Assembly (NCBI RefSeq): GCF_029537375.1 | Contig: NZ_CP120679.1 | Span: 1,848,001 to 1,912,000, forward strand | Source: Bacillus sp. HSf4 | GTDB taxonomy: Bacteria; Bacillota; Bacilli; Bacillales; Bacillaceae | DNA length: 64,000 bases | Direction of reading: 5' to 3' | In this document: in pieces, positions 57,771-64,000 of the stretch | Layout of the letters: each line of letters begins with the position of its first letter | Numbering within the stretch: position 1 is the stretch's first letter | Translations under genes and position numbers: made by a program | The notes under the pieces: generated by a model | What the model was told of the DNA's origin: nothing | The model's database searches: none | The model's input: only the letters and a program-made list of their open reading frames with translations

Positions 57771-57868
57771 ACTGAATAGCTGGTTACAGATGTGAATTGC
57801 TCTTTCGCTATTCAGTTATATTTTCAACCTGGTACTAAGTTATACAGATTATCAGTCAGACTGAATAG
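57771..57868. promoter_or_regulatory. PadR operator candidate, site 2, before the ABC genes
   Basis: ACTGAATAGC (57771-57780) and GCTATTCAGT (57807-57816) repeat the arms of site 1 with a longer spacer (26 instead of 14 bases). TGGTACTAAGT (57830-57840) and a third ACTGAATAG (57860-57868) follow, as in site 1. TTGATA at 57759-57764 may be a -35; the -10 is unclear. Confidence 0.7.
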
Positions 57869-57922
57869 AAGAGGATAGGCAATCCGGCTCCGCAAGGCGC
57901 TATTTATAAGGAGGAAAAGAGT

Positions 57923-58684
57923 ATGAGCAATGCAGCGATTTCTGTAAAAGGATTAAAAAAAACCTTTAAAGACAAGGAAGTCTTAAAGGAGGTGGATTTT
58001 GAGGTACGGCGCGGCGAAATTTTCGCACTGCTGGGCTCAAATGGAGCGGGGAAGACGACGACGGTCAACATCCTCTCGACGCTGATGAAGCCTGATGGCG
58101 GCGAAGTAGGCATTTGCGGCTTTGATGTCCAGCGTCAACCGCATCTAGTTCGCCAGAGCATCAGCCTGACAGGGCAGTTCGCAGCTTTAGACGGCATGCT
58201 CACCGGGCGGGAAAACCTGATGATGATCGCCAAGTTGCGGGGAGTTTCCAATCCCGCTCAAGTTGCCGACAATCTGCTTGCAAGATTCAGCCTGCGTGAC
58301 GCGGCCAACCGCCGGGCGGATAAGTATTCCGGCGGGATGAAGCGCCGGCTTGATATCGCCATGAGCCTAATCGGGACGCCGGCAGTCATTTTTCTCGACG
58401 AACCGACGACAGGGCTTGACCCCGAAGCGCGGATTGAAGTCTGGGATACCGTCAAGGAACTTGCCGGCAGAGGCACGACCATCTTGCTGACGACCCAGTA
58501 CCTGGAGGAAGCCGAACAACTTGCGGACCGTATCGCCATCCTGCATGGCGGAAAAATCATCACAACCGGTACCCTTACCGAACTCAAAGAGATGTTCCCG
58601 CCAGCGAAAGTGGAGTACATCGAGAAGCAGCCGACATTGGAGGAAATTTTCCTCGCGATCATCGGCAAAAAGGAGGAGATGTAA
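57923..58684 (+). CDS. ABC transporter ATP-binding protein (DrrA type)
   Basis: A 253-residue ATPase with Walker A GSNGAGKTTT, Q-loop in LTGQFAALDGMLTGRENL, signature YSGGMKRRLDIAMSL, Walker B VIFLDEPTTGLDPEAR and H-loop region LLTTQYLEEAEQL. It belongs to the daunorubicin-resistance (DrrA) group of ABC-2 exporters. The ATG follows AAGGAGGAAAAG. It is directly followed by the permease gene with no gap. Confidence 0.95.
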   Translation: MSNAAISVKGLKKTFKDKEVLKEVDFEVRRGEIFALLGSNGAGKTTTVNILSTLMKPDGGEVGICGFDVQRQPHLVRQSISLTGQFAALDGMLTGRENLMMIAKLRGVSNPAQVADNLLARFSLRDAANRRADKYSGGMKRRLDIAMSLIGTPAVIFLDEPTTGLDPEARIEVWDTVKELAGRGTTILLTTQYLEEAEQLADRIAILHGGKIITTGTLTELKEMFPPAKVEYIEKQPTLEEIFLAIIGKKEEM

Positions 58685-59434
58685 ATGAAGAGCAAAACAG
58701 GGGTATTGCTTGGGCGTTTAATGCGCAACATCATGCGCAGCCCGGATACGATTATTACGGTGGCGATTACACCGATTATGATGATGCTGCTGTTTGTCTA
58801 CGTATTTGGCGGCGCCATAGAGACAGGGGCGGACAACTATGTCAATTATTTATTGCCGGGAATCTTGCTGATGGCTATCGCATCCGGTGTCGCTTACACT
58901 TCCGTGCGGCTGTTTACGGATGTAAAGAGCGGGCTGATGGCGCGTTTCATTTCCATGCCCATCAAGCGTTCGTCGGTATTGTGGGCTCACGTGTTGACCT
59001 CGCTTGTTTCCAATGCGCTTACTGTCGTGATAGTTATTCTCGTCGCGCTCTTGATGGGTTTCCGTTCCAACGCTGATATCCTGGATTGGCTCGCGGTAGC
59101 TGGGATACTCGGGCTGTTTACGCTGGCGCTGACATGGCTGGCGGTCATTCCCGGATTGACAGCGGGGTCTATGGAAGGGGCGACAGCTTACTCGTACCCG
59201 CTGATTTTCCTGCCGTTTATCAGTTCGGCCTTTGTCCCCACCGAAACCATGCCTAAAATTGTCCGTGCGTTCGCTGAGAACCAGCCTGTGACTTCAATCG
59301 TGAATGCGATTCGTGCCCTCTTGTATGAAGGGTCTGTTGGCAACGGTATCTGGATCGCGCTTGCCTGGTGCGTCGGCATCATGGTCATCGCTTACTTCTT
59401 CGCCAGTAAAGAATTTAAACGCAAGTTGGGATAA
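58685..59434 (+). CDS. ABC-2 type permease (DrrB type)
   Basis: A 249-residue membrane protein with about six hydrophobic segments and the ABC-2 signature region (NYLLPGILLMAIASGVAYTSVRLF; FLPFISSAFVPTETMP). The ATG at 58685 directly follows the ATPase stop (TAAATG), after AAGGAGG inside the ATPase gene. With the ATPase it should form a drug or lipid-like molecule exporter under PadR control. The substrate cannot be told from sequence. Confidence 0.94.
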   Translation: MKSKTGVLLGRLMRNIMRSPDTIITVAITPIMMMLLFVYVFGGAIETGADNYVNYLLPGILLMAIASGVAYTSVRLFTDVKSGLMARFISMPIKRSSVLWAHVLTSLVSNALTVVIVILVALLMGFRSNADILDWLAVAGILGLFTLALTWLAVIPGLTAGSMEGATAYSYPLIFLPFISSAFVPTETMPKIVRAFAENQPVTSIVNAIRALLYEGSVGNGIWIALAWCVGIMVIAYFFASKEFKRKLG

Positions 59435-60047
59435 GTATACCATCAGTTATATCAATAGTCAGCCGTTGCGATGAATGCATTTGCTGTCACAAGGAAGGCT
59501 GTTTAAATGTCGGGGCCAACCATCGAGGAATCATGGAAACCCTCAAAATTCGTGTGATTGTCGGCAGCTTGATCACTTGTGCCAATGCGAGGTTTGCCAT
59601 GCACGCTTTAGAAGAATTTACAGCGGGAGTGCTCTTTGCAGGAGGTAATCAGTGTCTATGGATTACATTTCAGTTGGAATGTGGTTCATAGTTCTTTTCG
59701 ATGGGGGTTTCGCTCCATCACCATCAAGTTAACATTCCATGGTAACCCCAGAACTAAAAAATAAGCTGAATACTTATAAACTGTGGAGATAAAAATCTTC
59801 GTTTGGGGGATTGGGCATGGGGTACAACAGGCAAAATGCAAATTTGAGATGTTAATAAATTCTAAAAAGACTATTATGGATGGCTTGTCCGAAAATACTT
59901 AGATCACACAATGATACGTGAGCACCAAAATGACCTTTTATTTCAAAACAATATGGAAAAAACATAGGGATAGGGAAAGATGGCGCTTATAAAAAACCTT
60001 ATGTGGTTTAAAAATCGAAAAGAAACGAATGTTTATGAAATGACGTG
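59435..60047. other. Gene-free stretch after the ABC operon
   Basis: No gene is supported. A frame at 59532-59690 (METLKIRVIVGS...) has no ribosome site and no family match that I recognise. GATGG/CCATC around TTTCG (59700-59720) forms a small hairpin. No strong terminator follows the permease gene. The stretch ends at the third mutL-end copy. Confidence 0.4.
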
Positions 60048-60065
60048 TTTAAACGGGTGATGTAG
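60048..60065 (+). repeat. Copy 3 of the mutL 3' end
   Basis: TTTAAACGGGTGATGTAG is identical to copy 2 and one silent base away from the true mutL end. The preceding bases are not mutL. Confidence 0.8.
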
Positions 60066-60096
60066 GCAAGAATCTTTAATCACTCAGGTTTGTGAA

Positions 60097-60130
60097 GGCG
60101 TGAGACATTTTTTGTTTCGCGCTTTTTTTC
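60097..60130 (+). terminator. Terminator following mutL-end copy 3
   Basis: GCGTGAGAC (60099-60107) pairs with GTTTCGCGC (60115-60123), followed by TTTTTTTC. It shares stem sequence with the terminator after copy 2. Confidence 0.88.
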
Positions 60131-60489
60131 TTCTTATCTCAAGGCTTAGGCTTTGCTGAAAATTTTATAACCGCTTCATTTCATTACACCAACATCCTCT
60201 AATTTTTCAAGGTTAGTGTCTCCTATTGAATCCGCGACATGGAAAACCTTAAGAATTGACTTTTTCCTTATAAAAAAGGCAGCGGCTTAAATACGGCGAT
60301 CTGAACTATATTGTTAAAACATATTTGAGTATACAAGAACACTGCATTCAAAATAGAATGAATGAAAGCAGCTGTTCCAAAGCACTTAAAATAAAAGAAA
60401 GACTCTCAATGTCTCCCCCTTTCATTTCTTTAATTTATGTGTCATAGTACCGATATAATCTATAAGTAGAATTGAAAGAGTGATGTCCA
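60131..60489 (+). promoter_or_regulatory. Upstream region of the PilZ gene
   Basis: This is AT-rich with no gene. TATAAT (60454-60459) is a good -10 about 30 bases before the start; the -35 position has only TTAATT or a similar weak match. Confidence 0.5.
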
Positions 60490-61155
60490 TTGTTATCATT
60501 AGGAAATATCATAACAATAGAATTTGAAAACGAAAATCAAGAAAATATCATTGCGAAAAGCAAAGTGTCATCCATTGAAGAAAATGTTTTAAAAGTCCAT
60601 TATCCTGTTGATGTAGAAACGGGAAGAACTGTTATTATTCCGATAAATACAATTGCCACGATTCATTTTGTAAACGCGCAACAAATCCCTTATAAATTTA
60701 TTAGTGTAGTACAAAAACGAGAGATCTATCACGATATCCCTGTATTAAATATGTATTTACCTGAAGAAGATCAAATGACAAAAATTCAAAGACGGCAATT
60801 TTTTAGAGTCAATACCACGATTCCTGTCACTGTTTGTCCATATGGATCTGGCTCAATGTTTAAAACATATACAGCGAATATCAGTGCTGGAGGCGCTGCA
60901 TTAATCATTGAAGAGACGCAAAAACACGAACCAGAAGAGGATTTGCGTTTAAATATCTCTCTGCCAACTGAGGGGCATGATGAAATTGTGATTGACGTTC
61001 ATGCTCAAGTCAAACGCACTTACCTTGATCGTAAAACAAACAAACAGATCATGACAGTTGAATTTATCAAGATGAATGAGCAGGATAAACAAACACTTGT
61101 ACATTTTTGCATAAAACTCCAATTGGCAGAGAGGAGAAAACTTAAATCTGAATAA
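60490..61155 (+). CDS. PilZ-domain c-di-GMP receptor, MotI/YpfA-like
   Basis: A 221-residue protein with a YcgR-type N-terminal domain (about 1-95, YPVDVETGRTVIIP) and a PilZ domain. Both c-di-GMP motifs are intact: RRQFFR (about residue 100) and NISAGG (about 130). It resembles B. subtilis MotI/YpfA in length and pattern (IQRRQ, NISAGGA), a clutch that stops the flagellar motor when c-di-GMP is high. The chromosomal ypfA lies elsewhere in B. subtilis, so this is probably a second paralogue. The start is TTG 60490; the ribosome site GAAAGAGTG is moderate. Confidence 0.87.
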   Translation: MLSLGNIITIEFENENQENIIAKSKVSSIEENVLKVHYPVDVETGRTVIIPINTIATIHFVNAQQIPYKFISVVQKREIYHDIPVLNMYLPEEDQMTKIQRRQFFRVNTTIPVTVCPYGSGSMFKTYTANISAGGAALIIEETQKHEPEEDLRLNISLPTEGHDEIVIDVHAQVKRTYLDRKTNKQIMTVEFIKMNEQDKQTLVHFCIKLQLAERRKLKSE

Positions 61156-61187
61156 AATTATAATTTTATCTATTATATGATCCCCAG

Positions 61188-61217
61188 ATCCCCTTATTTC
61201 AAGAGGGGATTTTTTTC
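61188..61217 (+). terminator. Intrinsic terminator of the PilZ gene
   Basis: ATCCCCTT (61188-61195) pairs with the following AAG-A-GGGGAT (one bulge, ending 61210), then TTTTTTC. Confidence 0.85.
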
Positions 61218-61298
61218 GTCTCCCGAAGAAACCAACCAATTTCTCTAATTTGTGTTCATGGCTAGTTCACCATTGATCTGAGTAGTTGTTAATCAAAA

Positions 61299-61332
61299 AC
61301 GGAACTAACTTTCTCTTTAAAGTTAGTTCCGT
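61299..61332 (-). terminator. Terminator of the DUF4025 gene (reverse strand)
   Basis: ACGGAACTAACTTT (61299-61312) pairs perfectly with AAAGTTAGTTCCGT (61319-61332). On the reverse strand the stem is followed by TTTTTGATT, so it ends the reverse-strand gene. Confidence 0.9.
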
Positions 61333-61339
61333 AAAATGA

Positions 61340-61630
61340 CTAATCCAAATTTTGATCGATCGTCCCTTCAAAATAGTCATCACTAACCTGTTCATGAGTT
61401 TCAGCCAATCCTTTTTCCAATTGCGTGGTTCCTTTATAATCCGAGGGATCAAAGTTTTTTCCAGCCACATCTGTGTCATTTACGTTTTCTCTGTTATGAG
61501 CTTGTGTTTCATTGTTTACATTCTCTGTCTTAGCGCTGCTATCTAAAGATTGCTGGAAATCATATTCCTTGTCTAATGAAGAAAATCTTTTGTAATCATC
61601 CGGTCTGTCTGCTCCATTTTTATGAGTCAC
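61340..61630 (-). CDS. DUF4025 (YozQ-like) protein
   Basis: A hydrophilic protein of 96 residues starting at GTG 61630, 8 bases after GGAG; a GTG three codons upstream overlaps that site. The C-terminal half (FDPSDYKGTTQLEKG and TQ-LEKGLAETHEQVSDDY, then EGTID) is the DUF4025 signature. The N-terminal half is Asn/Asp-rich and disordered. Homologues are small Bacillus proteins linked to sporulating species, without known activity. Confidence 0.82.
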   Translation of the reverse strand: MTHKNGADRPDDYKRFSSLDKEYDFQQSLDSSAKTENVNNETQAHNRENVNDTDVAGKNFDPSDYKGTTQLEKGLAETHEQVSDDYFEGTIDQNLD

Positions 61631-62155
61631 GTTACTCACTCCATATTATTGAAATTTTAGTTTGTCAGATGGACTTATTTTGGCCTTTTTAAGTTTTTTA
61701 GGACCTGCTTTGGATGCTGTTTCATTCAATACTTGAATTTACTCAACGGCTTCCCTCCTTCACGAAATGTGTAGAAATATCAACTCTTCTTATTCTGTCT
61801 GTTAAGATGGTATTCATTCGCTTTTTTTCGTTGACTCTTTTCCATTAGTCAAGAGAGTAGCTTTAAGTCACCATATCAAGGTCATTTTAGATGAAGAGGT
61901 TTAAGAGGGGATGTTACGAAGGCTTCTTGCCGTTCATTGGATTACTCTCTGCATTGGAGCGGATTAATGTGTGATTGCCTTATTTATTGGGTTTTTTGAC
62001 CCGCTTCTAAAGATTCATTTTCATGGATGGACAGGATTTATTCACCAATTCATTTCCGTATAGTGGTAAACTCTATACTGGTCATTACTTTAGTCATGCA
62101 GTTTTTGGGAAGAGAGGTTTGAACATGATCGGGTCAATCCTGGGCTTTAGATATC
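61631..62155. other. Gene-poor stretch with possible remnants
   Basis: No intact gene. A reverse AAGGAGGGA site at about 61755 is followed by TTG AGT AAA TTC AAG TAT and a stop, after which shifted frames continue for about 27 Lys-rich codons, perhaps a broken small gene. A forward hydrophobic frame (ALFIGFFDPLLKIHFHGW, about 61975-62030) ends at a stop and may be a membrane-protein relic. Confidence 0.35.
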
Positions 62156-62373
62156 ATGAAAGTCGATTTATCGCTGAAGAAAGAATTTTTGGCAGAGCTG
62201 AAAGCTTGCCGCAAAGAGCTGCAAAAAGACAAAACAGAGTTCTCTGATATCAAAAAGACGATCACTGAACCTGAGCTTTCGTCTCACACCTGGCAAGGCA
62301 GTCTTGACGGAATCAGCCGTTGAAGCAATCAAGGACACCGACAAACAGCTGGCTTCATCGATGAAAACGAAAT
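62156..62373 (+). pseudogene. Decayed DUF5082/DUF5344 (YwqH/YwqI-like) remnant of the LXG cassette
   Basis: The first frame (62156-62323) has 55 residues containing LQKDKTEFSDIKKTITEPEL and SSHTWQGSL, the core of DUF5082 proteins such as YwqH. In a shifted frame the DNA continues as AVLTESAVEAIKDTDKQLAS and stops at TAG 62373, resembling the end of a DUF5344 (YwqI-like) protein. A deletion seems to have joined the two genes, and both N-termini are missing. In intact loci these small proteins are LXG toxin partners placed directly upstream, as here. Confidence 0.65.
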
Positions 62374-62386
62374 AGAGGAGAATGCT

Positions 62387-64000
62387 ATGAAGACTCTGGA
62401 TGTTCAAGCGTTACGAAATGGAATAGATGATACGCTGGAACAGTTAAAAAAACAAGCAGATGAAATTGCCAAAGTCAAAAAAAGCGTCGACGGCATCACA
62501 TCTCTTGATGATGCCTTAAAAGGAAAAGGCGGGGACGCCATTCGCGCCTTTTACGAAGAATGCCATACTCCGTTCCTGCGATTCTATGAAACGTTCATTG
62601 AAGAATACCAATCGGCATTGAAAAAAATCAAAACCTCACTGGATTCTTTTGAATCAAATCACAACGGATATATTTCACAAGCCTTTCTCGAACACGAACT
62701 GGAACAAGGCTTGAACGCGGCCGATCGAACAACGAAACATTTGGTGTCCAAAGCCAATGCTACGATCGCTAAAGTCAGCCATATCGCCGATTTACCTCAG
62801 TTGGATGACAGTGATTTTCATGAACAGAATCAGAGAGCGAAAAGGGAAATCAGCAGCACTCTTGAAAAGCTCCATGCTTTTGATAGGGAGCAGACCAATG
62901 CTCTCAAAACCGCAGAAAACGACCTTGAGACCATGCAAAGATACATCACAAGGCTTGAAAAAATGTATACAGGGCCTAAAATTGAAATCACCGGCTATCA
63001 AAAAGGCTCGATTTTAAAGCCGGATGAGATGGATACATTGCAGCCTAACGAAGAGACTCCGATGGAGATGATGCTCGAAAAATTAGATAAAACCAGAATG
63101 GAAACAGAAATTCGCAAAGCAGAAAAACAGGCTGACGCAATAGAAAAGCTAAAGAATGTCGCTACAGCAGAGACAGAATTAGATGATCCTGCTAAGTATT
63201 TTCAGGATATCTATTTGAAAAGTGAAACTCCATTTGGACCGGATCTGAAGCCAGGGGAAGACGACAAGGAATTTCATCAGACTGCTATTGATATTTATAG
63301 TGGTTCGGGTGGTGCTATTTATGATCTTGCGAAAGATTTTTACGAGGGCGGAAAACAAATTGGATGGAATCTCGGATGGACAATCGACCATTTACATAAA
63401 GATCCGAAAGTTGTTTTAGACACAGTTCTTGGGTACGATTATAAAGGCGCTCTTTTGAGTATGGTAGACACGTTGGCGGAAAAATGGGATGAGAAAGTAG
63501 TACATGGAGATGCGTATTCAAGGGCGCATTACTTTACTTATTTGATCGGAAGCCTTGCCGGCTTGCGGAGCGGAAAATCTTCTGTTTCAACGGGCTCGAA
63601 AGATCTTGCGAAAGCTGGGAAAACCGCGGTTGGCAAGGTGAAGGAAGCTGGTAAGACTGTAAAACAGTCAATTAAGCCACCTAATAATCGTTACACTCCT
63701 GCATTGCAAGGGATTCTGCAGGATGCACCGAATTCTATTAATGTAAAGAATACCCCTCTTGTATTAAAAGAATTGGCAGAAGATCAAAAGAAAAGTGTGC
63801 TTTTTAACAGTAGTAAAGAGACTTCGGGTCAGACTGTTAAAAAAGTACGAAAAACCATTGTGCCAACAGTTAAAAGTGGGGAGTTTAATAAATGGTTCAA
63901 TTCATTATCAACTAAACAATTAGATGAACTCTGGAGTGATAAAAAAACTAGAAGAGCCATAGAAAGACAGCTTCGAGCTCCAGGAGGAATGCATGAGTGG
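62387..64000 (+). CDS. LXG-domain polymorphic toxin (type VII secretion class), 3' end off window
   Basis: ATG 62387 lies 6 bases after AGAGGAG, and the frame stays open for 538 codons to the right edge. Residues 1 to about 200 form the helical LXG delivery domain (MKTLDVQALRNGIDDTLEQL, LKGKGGDAIRAFYEECHTP, FLEHELEQGLNAADR). A middle section (about 300-390: IGWNLGWTIDHLHKDP, AHYFTYLIGSLAGLRSGK) is the usual pre-toxin region. From about residue 400 the sequence is Lys-rich and the DNA more AT-rich. The last visible residues (RRAIERQLRAPGGMHEW) lead into the C-terminal toxin domain, which is not in view. LXG proteins leave through the Yuk/Ess type VII system and attack competitors. An immunity gene is expected downstream. 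Confidence 0.9.
   Translation, partial: MKTLDVQALRNGIDDTLEQLKKQADEIAKVKKSVDGITSLDDALKGKGGDAIRAFYEECHTPFLRFYETFIEEYQSALKKIKTSLDSFESNHNGYISQAFLEHELEQGLNAADRTTKHLVSKANATIAKVSHIADLPQLDDSDFHEQNQRAKREISSTLEKLHAFDREQTNALKTAENDLETMQRYITRLEKMYTGPKIEITGYQKGSILKPDEMDTLQPNEETPMEMMLEKLDKTRMETEIRKAEKQADAIEKLKNVATAETELDDPAKYFQDIYLKSETPFGPDLKPGEDDKEFHQTAIDIYSGSGGAIYDLAKDFYEGGKQIGWNLGWTIDHLHKDPKVVLDTVLGYDYKGALLSMVDTLAEKWDEKVVHGDAYSRAHYFTYLIGSLAGLRSGKSSVSTGSKDLAKAGKTAVGKVKEAGKTVKQSIKPPNNRYTPALQGILQDAPNSINVKNTPLVLKELAEDQKKSVLFNSSKETSGQTVKKVRKTIVPTVKSGEFNKWFNSLSTKQLDELWSDKKTRRAIERQLRAPGGMHEW

Noticed and set aside
61640..61760. Possible small Lys-rich reverse-strand gene (about 27 codons) upstream of the DUF4025 gene
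   Set aside because: The good AAGGAGGGA site leads to a frame that stops after six codons, and the longer frame has no start; at best a broken gene.
62023..62247. Forward open frame of 74 residues overlapping the LXG partner remnant
   Set aside because: It is in a different frame from the recognisable DUF5082 core, with no ribosome site.
62757..63017. Forward open frame of 86 residues inside the LXG gene
   Set aside because: Shadow frame of the long open LXG reading frame that starts at 62387.
52699..64000. Prophage or integrative element with integrase in the mutL-downstream region
   Set aside because: No integrase, structural phage gene, transposase or tRNA-type attachment site is visible; only the mutL-end repeats support repeated insertion.

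Overview
The window is chromosomal DNA of a Bacillus of the B. licheniformis / B. paralicheniformis group. The evidence is B. subtilis-like gene order and protein sequence from rimP to mutL, sporulation genes throughout (dpaAB, spoIIIE, spoVS, cotE), and a cellulase pair (GH48 plus a GH5 with C-terminal modules) that B. subtilis 168 lacks. Species assignment is inference from recalled sequences; no search was run.

Layout. (1) 1-3.9 kb: 3' end of a cellulase cluster, with a GH48 exocellulase cut by the left edge and a secreted GH5 endoglucanase. It lies directly upstream of rimP, where B. subtilis has polC, so it looks like an insertion at that junction. (2) 4.1-14.1 kb: the translation and RNA operon rimP-nusA-rnpM-ylxQ-infB-ylxP-rbfA-truB-ribC, then rpsO and pnpA, with a promoter and two terminator-like hairpins in the leader. 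(3) 14.3-27.2 kb: ylxY, mlpA, ymxH, the dipicolinate and lysine set dpaA-dpaB-asd-dapG-dapA, rnjB, tepA, ylzJ, spoIIIE. (4) 27.3-37.1 kb: ymfC, ymfD, the M16 pair ymfF/ymfH, ymfI, ymfJ, ymfK, rodZ, pgsA, cinA. (5) 37.2-52.7 kb: recA with a LexA box, rny, a structured repeat, ymdB, spoVS, an M19 dipeptidase, tdh-kbl, miaB-ricA, cotE, mutS-mutL. All core genes look intact.

(6) 52.7-64 kb is accessory DNA placed exactly after mutL. It holds two tandem reverse-strand genes for small secreted Ig-like (BIG2-type) proteins that arose by a roughly 1-kb duplication, an orphan GerC-type germination lipoprotein, a kdpB fragment, a PadR-DUF1048-ABC exporter operon whose two intergenic regions carry the same ACTGAATAGC inverted repeat, a PilZ protein resembling MotI/YpfA, a DUF4025 (YozQ-like) gene, and the first 538 codons of an LXG polymorphic toxin of the type VII secretion class, preceded by a decayed DUF5082/DUF5344 remnant. 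The last 18 bp of mutL, encoding FKRVM-stop, recur at 55.08 and 60.05 kb, each followed by a closely related terminator. This suggests that modules have been stacked repeatedly at the mutL 3' end.

The core regions join RNA and ribosome maturation, spore dipicolinate and coat production, germline DNA segregation and DNA repair. The accessory tail carries defence, competition and surface functions. The strongest leads are the repeated mutL 3' end, the LXG locus, the PadR operator pair, a Fur-like box inside the miaB promoter, and the 207-bp structured repeat after rny.
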